NCBI GenBank assembly: GCA_964017045.1
Contig: OZ024807.1
Location: 13,455,941 to 13,519,940 of the forward strand
Origin: Omphiscola glabra
Lineage: Eukaryota; Mollusca; Gastropoda; Lymnaeidae
Length of the DNA: 64,000 nucleotides
Direction: 5' to 3'
How positions within the stretch are numbered: position 1 is the stretch's first letter; each line of letters opens with the position of its first letter. The notes under the pieces are model-generated. The model did not search any database. It had not been told where the DNA came from and worked only from the letters and a program-made list of their open reading frames with translations. The position numbers were made by a program, and so were the translations under genes. Shown here piece after piece: positions 1 to 11,900 of this stretch.

Positions 1-1574
1 CTTTTTCGGAAGAATGTTGTTGCGATGTCCTCATTTTTAAAATGGAAATAAGATCCTATCGCAGATGGAGAATATATATACATGCAGAGAGTCTATGAAA
101 CAGTATACACACAATGAATTGTAAGGCAAGGCCAGTCATAAAGTAGACTGCAAAAGACGTTTTAAATGTATACAAGGCGTGGTAAAAACCCTGGATGGCG
201 TACACATTCATGGAATGAATCATGTCAATGGAATGTTATAGATTGCTTTGCTGATGGGCAGTGCAAAATTATAAATAGTACAACAGCGAAAAAAAATTTA
301 AAAAATATTTTAAGAAAATAATACAATAATAAATATATATTTAAAAATAACAAATGATACTTATTCTCACAAAGTAAAATATTCGTTTTCCCACTAATTA
401 ATGCTTGAGAAAAATAATAAATTATCAACATTAATAAATAATTAATCTGATTTGTGTACTTTCCTACATCCTTTTTTCGTAATAGTATTCTGTATAAAAT
501 ATATCGTAACTAAAAGATATAGCACGATGGTAATCGAGTATTAATGGATTATTTCTTCAAACAATTTTTTTTTAAAAAGTACAATTTTCAACGCGCTTGA
601 AATGTATATTTAGGACATAGTAAATCTGACATTTTTAAAAAAATTATAAACAAGAATATTTCTAGAGATATTAACATTTCTTAAGTCACTTGGAGTTGAT
701 AATTGTTCGTTCTTCTCTATAACATAGCCCCAACCAGCCCCTTTTTTGAAGCTCTTGAACTGCAAAGAAAACGTATTTTCTAACAATTGTAAAAACATAT
801 CTTAGCTTTTAAACTATATCTGTACCGTTTTAAATATCTGTAACATTAACAGATTTCGATAGGTTTGTATCTTCATTTAAAATTTACCCAACCTCTGCTC
901 CTGATTTATTTTATCGGTAAATATTATTTTTTTTAAATGAATTCTTATATTTAAATGCTCATCTCCTAACCAATTTTTACATATGTAACAATCTTGTGTT
1001 GTTTTTTTTAAAAAAAACGATGCAAATTTCCCATGCCCCTAAACTGCATTTAGTGCAAATGGACAAAACCAGCAACAATAAGTATTTCCTCATATTTAAA
1101 GAAAATCTTTACACCGGATTCTTCAAGGCCTTGAATTGTATTTTCAGGAAATGACCAAAAAAAAAAGAGTATATATCGATTCTTTTAAAATTTTAATGTT
1201 CACATCTGTAAAATTATTGGGTTGCTATACATTTCGTATACAAGCACTTTGTTTTCCTTATAAATATGTGCTCAGCCCTTATCTTCGCCCCTAAATTGTT
1301 TAAGGTGTCCTGTGTTTAAACGAAAATCTTATTATTTTCTCCTTTCCAACTTCCTTGAGTTTGGAGGTATTGAGTACACTTATGTAAGTGTGTCCAATGT
1401 GACAACGCCCTTGATCTGCATTTTCCGAAATGACTATAAATCGTATTTTAAAAAAGAAATAAATAAAATAATAATAAAATCTCTCTTTTACAACGTTAAT
1501 ATCATCGGATTTCAATTTATTGTTATTCACATACAAATGTACACGTCCACTTTCCTCACAGTATAATATCATAA
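1..1574. other. AT-rich non-coding stretch
   Basis: Downstream of the GCNT gene. Many T and A runs and no credible ORF. Segments near 1010-1190 and 1270-1460 look loosely related to each other (CCCCTAAA start, GGAAATGAC end) and may be old copies of one dispersed repeat. Nothing else is supported. Confidence 0.5.
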
Positions 1575-1744
1575 CTCTCATTATCTCACTTAAAGCTCTC
1601 ATTATCTCACTTAAAACTCTCATTATCTTACTTAAAACTCTCATTATCTCACTTAAAACTCTCATTATCTCACTTAAAACTCTCATTATCTCACTTAAAA
1701 CTCTCATTCTCTCACTTAAAACTCTCATTATCTCACTTAAAACT
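1575..1744. repeat. 21-bp minisatellite, ~8 copies
   Basis: The unit is built on CTCATTATCTCACTTAAAA. Eight near-identical copies create the spurious repetitive ORFs on both strands here. Confidence 0.95.
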
Positions 1745-1811
1745 ATTTGTAAATCAGTTTCTGGTCTGTAATCTATATGAATTTTACGATACGACTGTAA
1801 TCATCAAATTA

Positions 1812-2072
1812 GTGCCCTCCCCCCAACCCAAGTTTTGTAACCGCACACTTTTTTTTACGCCCTCTGAACTATATTAATATTCGTATGTCACACCCCCTCT
1901 TAATACTGCAGATTTATAACCCCACATTTAAGCTGAGACTATTTCCGTAGAACTAAAAAAAAAAATATTACGCACCAAACGCACTTGAGGTATTGGTAAG
2001 AATCCCATTTATCGCAGTTGTAGGTATATTTATCTAATGACATCAGCGCCATCTGGTGGCGTTAGTGAGATT
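1812..2072 (+). repeat. Dispersed repeat family D1, copy 1
   Basis: About 260 bp resembling 38908-39147 and, more weakly, 10365-10530. Shared blocks are a C-rich start, a CTGTATTAATA-like stretch, ACTGCAGATTTAT, TATTACGC-CCAAA-GCACTTG, and the terminal CAGCGCCAYCTGGTGGC. No ORF, no recognised terminal repeats. Class unknown. Confidence 0.6.
2046..2059 (-). promoter_or_regulatory. CTCF-core-like motif in D1 copy 1
   Basis: The minus strand reads CCACCAGATGGCGC, an exact match to the CTCF core consensus CCASYAGRKGGCRS (known for bilaterian CTCF). Binding is not shown by sequence alone. Confidence 0.35.
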
Positions 2073-2559
2073 GTTACGAAGATAAGTCTGCATGTTGATC
2101 ATGATCAAAGTTGAAGTATTTAAAAATGACTTCATTTGATAATCACTTCCCAAGGACGGATCATTTTACCGTTATGATATTTGTGGTAATTTGAATCTTA
2201 AAGTTCTTGATTCTGTTCTTAATCTAAGATTTTCAACCCATTCAGCTTAGAGATTATTTTCCTGTGATGATTCTGCTATCCAAACCTCGAGCGTTTCGTT
2301 GTACTGTAAATGATGTTATTTATGGCTAGTTTTTCTCCTCTATATTTAAGTCAATTGAATTCCTTCCTCAAATGGTCCCTCAAGCGAATTTAGCCCGAAG
2401 TTACAGTTTCTTAAAATCTCCAGGATTATTCCTATCTTTTATGACTCATTCCATGATATTCCATGGCTTGGACTTAGTGCTGTTAATACTTTGATTTGTG
2501 TTTTTAAAAAAACACAGCATGCTTTCTACTAAGTTAACTTAAAAAATTTGAATTATTCC

Positions 2560-2792
2560 AGTGACTTTCCCTGTCCTACTATGTCCAAGCTTCGGTAGTG
2601 CGTCGTGTTATTCTAGTAACCTCCCTTGTCCTAATACGTCGTGTTAGACTAGAAACATCCCTTCTCCTACTACGTCACTTGATCTTTGACAAAGCACAGG
2701 TTGCTGTAGTCCGTCGTGTTATTCTAGGCCACCTTGTCCTACTACGTCACCTGATCTTTGACGAACCCCAGGTTGCTGTAGTACGTCGTGTT
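2560..2792 (-). repeat. Tandem duplication of the GCNT terminal-exon 3' end
   Basis: Bases 2739-2792 (last codons and stop of the gene) recur at 2667-2720 with a 72-bp offset and only a handful of substitutions. Further partial, more diverged units lie at about 2576-2665. The duplicated units fall downstream of the stop, so they would be 3' UTR. Confidence 0.75.
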
Positions 2793-2932
2793 GAACTGCA
2801 AGGTTTCAGCGTGTTCGTCCCTCGTGTTGTTGAACAGCTTCTCCTCAAGACAACCGATCACGACCTTGTCATCGTGCAGGTAGAACTTGTTGGCAAACAG
2901 GTGCTTGGCTTGACCTAGTTGGGGCAGGTCAC
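2742..2932 (-). CDS. GCNT terminal coding exon 5
   Basis: A 191-nt exon after a strong acceptor (tttttttgttcag|GTG). It encodes residues 481-542, starting DLPQLGQAKHLFANKF, then GCLEEKLFNNTRDE, and ending NLGFVKDQVT with stop TAG at 2744-2742. LFANKF is diagnostic of the family. Two N-x-T sequons (NNT, FNTT) are visible. The last ~54 bp, including the stop, are duplicated downstream (see 2560-2792). Confidence 0.92.
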
Positions 2933-5900
2933 CTGAACAAAAAAAAAATACGTGTACATTCTAAGAACTGTTTGTAATTCAAACTGTTTGAATCTTAGTA
3001 TGCATGTCCTCGCTTTAAAAAAAATATGAATGGAAACCATTTCATGGGAAAAGTCAGAAGTGAGGAAATAAAACGTTTGACGCCAGATGAAAAGTTTGAC
3101 GTGAATATGAAATGTCATCAAGATGCCTGAATAGTCTGTAAATTGCGTCAATTTTGGTTCATTAATTAGATTTTGTGCCAAAGTCACGAGAATAAAACTT
3201 ACATGTGAATAGTATACAAATACAGCTGACAAAAAAATCACTTGACCTACATACCTGTAGAAAGTATACATATACCCCTAACATGATGTCCAGCGCATGG
3301 GAATTTAAATGGGTCCGACCCCCAGTTTTTGAACCTTGTCAGAAAAGGTTTCACTATCGAGTCTGATGATTCTGTTTCCGGGTCACCTGTAATAAAAATG
3401 AAAAACAAAAGTGATATTCTTTTGAATTTAAACACTAGCTGTACAGCAGTGTCAACGCCCTTGGTGAACAATTGAAATGTTGAACAATTCGTGAAAAAGA
3501 TACGTGAACAAGTTACATGAACAAGATACTTGAACAAGATACGTGAACAATATACGTGAACACGATACGTGAACACGATACATGAACACGATACGTGAAC
3601 ACGATATGTGAACAAGATACTTGAACGCGATAGGCGAACAGGATACGTGAAAAAGATACGTGAAAAAGATACGGGAACAAGATACGTGAACGCGATAGGC
3701 GAACACGATACGTAAACGAGATACGTGAACAAGATACGTGAACAAGATACGTGAACAAGATACACGAACAAGATACACGAACAAGATACGTGAACAATAT
3801 ACGTGAACAAGTTTCTAGATTATTTAACTTTTTTTAAAAAATTGGGGTTGTGGGGGGGGGGGGGGTTAGGGGTTCAATTCTCAATCCTAGTACTTTTCAT
3901 ATTTTTGTAATGCTTCATCTGAATGTAGATAATGAAAAATCATTGTAAATTTGACAACGTTACATAATTCAGTATACAGCTTTAACCAATGGAATGAGAC
4001 CAGGGGCTTAAACTGCGCTATATAAGACCACTGAGCCCGCCGCGCTATATAAGACAACTGAGCCAATCCTAGTACTTTTCATATTTTTGTAATGCTTCAT
4101 CTGAATGTAGATAATTAAAAATCATTGTAAATTTGACAACGTCACATAATTCAGTATACAGCTTTAACCAATGGAATGAGACCAGGGCTTAAACTTGGAT
4201 ACTCATTTGACACGACGGGGGTCAGAGCCGTCTTGACACACAAAAAACAAACCTTTGTAAGTGCCCCTAATGCCCAGCTGGGGGTTGTGGTTTAGCGTGG
4301 CGAAGAATGTTTCGTCGGGCACACCCGTTCCTCTCACCCACGCCAGCAACTCCTGGGCCGTGTCGTTGTGAAGGATGTAGTCGACGAAGTCTCTGTACAA
4401 ATGGTCCAATAATAGATGATACAATAACGTGGTTTTATATTTAAAAAAAAAAATCAATAATATAATACAAACTTAATTACATAACTAAAAGTTGGTCTGA
4501 TAGTTTTAACATCTTCGATGTCTTCTTTTTTTAAAAATCCTTTATATTAACTTAACTTTTGTGTGTTTAGGGAAAAATATTCGGACGGCTAATTGACCCA
4601 CTCGCCGTCCACCCATCGAGCTGAAACTTGACACATAGACTCGTTGTCGATGACACGACATTCGTTCAAATTCTGGTTAGGGACGAATGAATCTAATCCG
4701 ATCATTAAAAACTGTTCGGGAGATTTACGGGAAACTTTTTTTTTTTAATATAACATTTTACATATTTCCAAACAGGGTTTACTGGGATAATATTTGTGTC
4801 TGTTCTCTGTCACAACGTTTTCTCTGGTTCCTTCCCTTCCTATTGTGGCGGGAAGGTCGTCTAGGGGTTAGGTCCCCGCCACAAGGACTACGATTAGTCA
4901 CTTCCTTGTTTTGTCACGTGATACGTATCAGCCATTAGTAGGCGTTCTGCTACACATAACAACACATAACAACAGATAAACAGCTGATCAGCCATTGCCA
5001 TTATCATTAATTCTAAAGCACAATGTTTGTCTCCATCAGCGCTTCCCCAGTGTTAATTAAAATTTTACTTTTCAAAATATTCTTGAATACACGTGTTTTT
5101 TTAAAAAATGACATTCATAAATGTGACAATAATTATAATTCAGTTATGATTAAAGGAAGAAAGTTGTTTGAAGAAAAATTTGTGAGCGACTAGTGTGTTG
5201 CAGACAGCCTACCGGAAGTATTACTTGTTTTTACACGTATCACGTGACAAAACAATCGACTAATCGTAGTCCATAGCCACAGAAACACACACAAACGAAT
5301 CAGAGCCCAAGATCCGTTTTCTTTCTCTCTGATAATTATTGATAATAACTTTAAGATAGTGTTTGAAATAAATGTTCTTTAATTGCCTGTTTGATGTGCC
5401 AAGACACAACGACAATACCGCTCATTGTTGAAAACAGCCCAGAGAAACAAAACACTCAATCTTTTCTTATAAAAGAAACCGTTTTAGCCTGACGTCCATA
5501 ACAACAATTCTCCACCACATATATCGCACCAACCCGGAATTGCGTCATGGCGCATTCATTACTTGTTAGGCTTGGTGCGATATTTGGGGAATTCCCAAAA
5601 GCAAACATTATTTCTTACTATTAAAGTTATAAACACGGACACATAACATCAACACGCGATATGTCCGTGACACCTATCTTACTGAACTTCTTACTGTCTA
5701 TTCACCCCTTCGAAAGCTTCGTTTCTCAGCAGACACGCGTATTTTTTCTGTTCCCAGAACAGTCACTAAAACATATGGGGAACGATCTTTCCCTTTCTGT
5801 GCACCAAAGCAATTGCATTTTCTCCCATTATAAATCCGTATTATAACGACCATCTCAGACTTCAAAACTGCCCTCAAGACTTGTGTCGTCAACTGTACTA

Positions 5901-8900
5901 TACCGACTCATTTTCACCCCCTCTGACAGATAAACAATGCTCGATTATGCTGGGTGCTGTCCATGGCTAGACAGGGGTAGATAGTACTTGGGTGGGTGAG
6001 GTCAAGTTTTTCACCAATTGTTGTTTTTAAATGTATAATTTTCTTTAGATGCTAATGTGAAGCGTAATGAGACTAGCCCTAGGCTGGGGTACTGCGCTAT
6101 ATAAAAGCACCTAATAATAATAATAATACTAATATGGTTGGGTGCTGGGTGGCCAAGTGATCTAAACTGAGAAAAAGGTCTGGAATTCAATCCCCAGTCA
6201 AGCAAAAATCATGACCAGCACCACGGGTGGATTGAAGTCGTTGACCTTGGACGGCAACTCATCTATGAGAAGGAAACTCTGAATTCAGAACCCAGAGACG
6301 GATAACATTGGTGCAATGAAACATTCCGACAACAACTGCGACGCCACTGTTGCCAAGCTGTATCATCCACATGATGTTCCCTTTGGTTTATCCAGCGGCC
6401 TTGGAGAGAGGCTATTTGCTGCTGGGAACCAGCTTATAATCCTATATAGAATGCTCACAGGCCTTGTGGATTTCGTCCTGCGAAGTCCACACCATCGTCA
6501 CATTGTGACGGATTGATACCAACAAGAAAAAAAATGGATTAACTTAATCGAAACGCTGCTTTGACATTTGCGGTGACTGTTTGTTGTTCACTCTTTCGGC
6601 ATGAACGAAATTGAATTCTTTATGAAATTAACCTATTGTTATAGCTGTTCTGGTGGAAATTTGACAAGTTAAAAATGTCACATCTATCTCCTAACAAGCT
6701 CTAAGTGAAATGGGAATTACTATTCAGGGGAAGTAATATAAAAACTCGTTAAATCGAGGAACACTTTTTTAAAACGTTGCTTCCCTTGAAAAAGAAAAGA
6801 GCATTTTTAAATTTGAGAATTTCCAATAAGGAAAAAAAAAAAGATGGATCTATTAATCCGACTAAATGGAAATTAATTTTGATTGCATTGCACATATTGA
6901 AGTACATTGATTTATTTGAGCTTCAACTTTGGTTTACCCCTTTAGTCGATATGTGTAAAGTATAATTATTCGCATAATAAGGGGGATAGATTGCAAGCAG
7001 ATTAGGTAAAAGGAAATGAGCGAAAATATGTATAGAAAAATTTTGAAAGAAAAATGACTCAGAACAACGAATGTATTGGCAAGAAGCCCTCTTTTAGCGA
7101 ACAAACAACAGTAAAACAATATAAAATAAAAACACCCAACCTCCTTATCGGCACATCCGATGGCTCAGCTTAACTGCAGTGGGCGGGTGGGAAAACATCT
7201 GAGTTTTGCGATTTATGAACATATAAAAGTATCCGAGAGGACAGCGTCCGGTTTTCCCCATACTATGAATCGCCCATATCCTTATCACACCAACACCTCT
7301 ACCTGTTAGCTGTTATGTGTGCACGAAAACACCACCACGCTTTAACTCTTATGTGTCAAAATGTACCTGTTAAATGATAAAGGATGCCGCTGGGTGCCGT
7401 CCAGTGTGGGGGGAATAGTTTTTATCTAGCAGGTTTTTTTAAAAAATAACATCATTTTTGTTACTTTTTTAATGTCATTTTTTATTTTTGCCATTATTTT
7501 ATTTGAAGAACGGTGAGCCCTAGGCTGGGGTAGTGCTATATAAGACCACTGAGCCAAGCCCTAGTCTGGGGTACCGCGCTTTATAAGATCCCTGAGCCCA
7601 CCGCGCTATATAAGACCACTGAGCCCACCGCGCTATATAAGACCACTGAGCCCACCGCGCTATATAAGACCACTGAGCCAAGCCCTAGGCTGGGGTACCG
7701 TGCTATATGAGAACACTGTAATAATAATAAATAATAATGTATAAAAACTGTACCTGTTAACTGTGATGTGGACAGATCCTTTCACTGGTCGGAGTCCACG
7801 AGGCGGTGGAGAGTTATTCCACCTGTTATTGTTTGCCCTGTAGAATTATACAAAAGGAAGTGAGCGAAACAAAGTATGGGGAAACCATGGGGGGGGGGGG
7901 GGGGACGAAAAAAACAACGACCTTCTTCGATGCCTTCTTCTTCAGCGAACAAGCAAACAGCAGTTGAACAATATAAAATTTAAAATTAACACCCATCTTA
8001 AGTACAGACAAACCCGGCTCCTCAACTTAACTGTAGGTGGTAGGTAATGGAGCACCTGACGCTGTGCGGGTTCTGAACACAGCAGGTTTTTGGGTCTTAT
8101 TTCGTAAGGAGTTTTGATTACACCGAAGATCACAAAGTTACGTCAGTGGTCACAAGTAACCATCCCTGGGCTGTAGTGTCATCGATGATGCTGTTGATGT
8201 TAGAAAGGTACTCGAAAGTCTGTCTACGACCACGATCTTTAAGTGATCGGATTAACGTATCACCCGACCCAGCATCTAAACCGACTGGTTCGGACCGGCT
8301 AGTCCGGCTGACCGGAAATACACCAATCAACCCGCACTTTACCGCGATACTGGGTAACAAATGAAGGACTTTGTTAAAGCTGTGAGAAGGAAATAGTGGA
8401 ACAAGGCATGCGGAAACTTGAAATGGAATTTCAGTATAATAAAAAGATATAGTTTCGGCTAAAAGCCTTCTTTGGCCGACAGTACAAAAGACGAAACAAT
8501 AATAAATAGAAAACTGATCAACTTTTTGTTTGTTTGTTTGTTTTTTTTGGGTTCTTCTTTTGTAGTTTCTGCTGAGGAGAGCTCTTAGCCAAAACGTTAT
8601 CTTTTTATTGTTCTGTCTTTTTGAAGCTTCCGTATATCTTGTTCCATTATGTCCTTACCGCGATACAGAAGGCTAGTTGATGAACGTCATAAATTACTCT
8701 CTTTGATATGCTCAGTTTTCGAAGCTGTACGTCCATTCCACGTTTTGCATTTTTTAAAGACCAAGCCAAAAAATAGTTCAACTGAAAACCATGTTCTTAA
8801 AGTTAACTTTAAAAAATAATTTAAAGGTCTAAAGAAATTAACGGAGAATAGAACCAACCATGAATTGTACAGTCTATTTCAGGATCCCACAATAGTAACA

Positions 8901-11900
8901 GAAAAAAGGCAGGGTAAGTTCGGCAGGACACTGAGAGAATGCCAAATGAAAGCTGAGGGACGAGGGTGCTCAACCAAAACCCTAGAGGAAAACGGCACAA
9001 AGACAGACCTAGGCTTAAATAGATGAATGATGTGGGAAAAGATCTACAACAACTGGGAATCCAAGCATGGAAAAGAAAAGCATTAGTTAGGTCTGAGTGG
9101 AAGGAAGTAGTGAGGCAGGGCAAAGCCCTACATGGGCTATAGCGCCAGAGGCGTGGATGGAAGGAAGTTATGAGGCAGGCCAAAGCACTACGTGGGCTGA
9201 AGCGCCACAGGGATGTGTGGATGGAAAAAAATTATCATAACCTCATGTGGGTATGTAAGCTTAAATGATGCGATAACTAATCATTGATATCTTCGGCCCG
9301 GAGGGAGATCGATCTGAATGGTTTCAAAGAGTTAACTGTTGACTTAAGATGTCAAATAAATACTTTTAAGATTCTTAAGCTCGCTTACAATCGATTTTAT
9401 TTTGTGTTGAAAATAAATCCTTATCGATCTTCCAGAGATTATCATGTTTTTATTAGCATCGTCACGCCCTTCACGGCTGACGATATCCGGGACGTGGTTA
9501 CCTTTTGCTTGACCCCGATTAGGACTTACGTTGATAACATTCACGAATTAGGTAGTTGGGCGTCTATGAGGTGTGTACACGCTTAACTCCTCACAGCTGA
9601 CTTAGCCGAAAGTGGTTCTACATACATGGAGTGGCAAAATAAATTTTAAAAAAATAATAGGTATACAAAAGGGTATCAGAGATTTGTACACAATATATTT
9701 GTGCGAAAACTATTTCTATGGTTAAGTATTATTCGAGAGGAATATTGATCCAACGGAAGTTTGTTCGAAAAGAAATTTGTTCCACGGATATTTGTTTGGG
9801 TGGATATTTTTTTTTTTAATATCATAGTAAACAATTAAAGTTGAATTGAGTAAAGTAAGAAATAAAACAAAAATTGAATTAAATTATGGAATACTTTCGA
9901 TAAATTTCGCTATAAGAGCGTGGTTTTTTTTTCATTCAGAGAATACCGGAACGATTTTTTTTTTTTAAATTGACTTACTGTCGATGGGAATTTTTTTTTT
10001 TTAAACGATAGTCTTTCTTAGCGATTAGTTTATAAAAAGTAATCTCGTAAAATTAGTTTCGTATAAATTTTCGGCCACGGTTTTCAATGGATCCGAAATC
10101 TGAAAGAGCCTATTTTTTTAAAATGCAGTCATATGAGACATATTTTAATGCAGTCATATAAGAATTTTGTTTTAATTCATTTATATGAGAATTATTTTTA
10201 ATGCAGTCATATTCGAGTTTTTTTAAATGCAGTCATAATGATAATTTTTTTAATGCAGTCAAATGATAATTTTTTTGTTTTTGCAGTCATATGATAATTT
10301 TTTATTGCAGTCATTTGAGAGTATTTTTTTAACGATGCGTTTTATTACTTTTTTTTAATGCATTCCGTCCCATCACCCCCATCCCATCCGCATCACCGCA
10401 CACTTTAGTTCACTCCCCTGTACTGTATTAATATTGTAATGACTCACTCCTTCTTACATCAAAGACTCATTTCATCATATTTATAATGAAACTATTTCCA
10501 CTCGCAACTTAGCGCTGTTATCGCGAAATTTTCGTGTGCGCACTTGAACTCACCATTGCACACATGCAGACCAAGAGAATTACACTGATTGATATGTTCT
10601 AAAGAGAAAGCAGCACTGCCTCTACAACCAGGGTTTCATTTAGGCATTTTTCCGAGGGAACTTCCCCCCCCCCCCCTTTGGGGAAAATCAATTGCCACCC
10701 CTCGAAGAGAAAATATGTTCAACTGCATTGGCTGCCAGTCCGCGCTATCATAGAGTACAAAATTGCAACTCTTTGCTACCGCTGCTTGCATGACCTGGCG
10801 CCGTCCTATCTCCAAGCGCTCATGACGCCTTATGTACCCACTAGACAACTCCGCTCATCCGATAGTGGCAAACGCTCGATACCGCGTGTTCACCTTGAGA
10901 CTTACGGAAAGCGCACGTTCGCATTTGCTGGCCAAACCATTTGGAACACCCTTCCTGGCGCTCTCAGAAACAGCCAGACGCTGGAGTCCTTCAAAACAAA
11001 TTTAAAAACTCATCTATTTCGCAAACACCTGCTGGGATGATGTTGTCTACCATCTTTTCCAGCTAGTTATTATCTCCCAGCTTTGTTTTTGTACCCCGCT
11101 TCGAGCCTTTGGGGATGAAGCGTGATTTTTCAAATGAACTTTATTATTATTATTATTATTAATAAAAAGAAAATATTTTATAATTTTTTTATATTACCAA
11201 ATTGGGATTTTTAAACAATTTTAAAAAGAATAGTAACTGGTTTCGTTTAATAATATTTAGAAAACGTATTCATTACAAGTAATTTTTTTTTCATTTTCGT
11301 ACACCGTGTAAAATGACGACAGCAGTCACGTTTTTGTGATGGGAACCATTTTTGAAAGGAATTTTTTTTTCAAATGTTATTAAAAATTCATTACTTATTT
11401 AAGACGTTTACCCAAAAGTATATTAAATAAAAATTCAAAGCCACATTAACATTTATATATATATATATATATATATATGTTAATAAATTGTATAACACAA
11501 GCAGATCCAACAGAGCCGTCGCTTGACTTTGGTAAAACGATGGCTCTGATGTTTATTGAAACCTAAACGTTTAACTAGCATCTCTTCCGTTGCTGTCCAA
11601 TTAAGTGTTGAATGTCGCAAAACTAATTCGGGTGGTAACTAAAATGCATTCTTGCATTTTGAATTTATCAAAAAATTTCTGGGTTCTATAAATATTTAAG
11701 GGACGATGATAACCTAGGGCAAAAAGCATACCCTCAAGGGCGCCACAACTCGAATGAATTTAGTTAATGTTTTGCCTGGGCTAAAGAAAGAAATATTTAT
11801 TTCATTATTATGGTTAATTTTTGCGCTTCCCATCCGAAAGTCTGACATGCTCCTTGGAAATTGTCTGAAACAAACACTGAATTAAATTGATCGCCAAAAT

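Noticed and set aside
3247..3810. 187-residue minus-strand ORF as one gene
   Set aside because: Its N-terminal two thirds are the 15-bp minisatellite. Only the last 43 residues are real, as GCNT exon 4 with proper splice sites.
6136..6310. Functional tRNA gene
   Set aside because: A-box- and B-box-like stretches are present, but there is no matching acceptor stem or clean anticodon arm. Better explained as a SINE head.
6316..6516. 66-codon plus-strand ORF (KHSDNNCDATVAKLYHPHD)
   Set aside because: Continuous with the SINE-like sequence; no family resemblance and no splice signals I trust.
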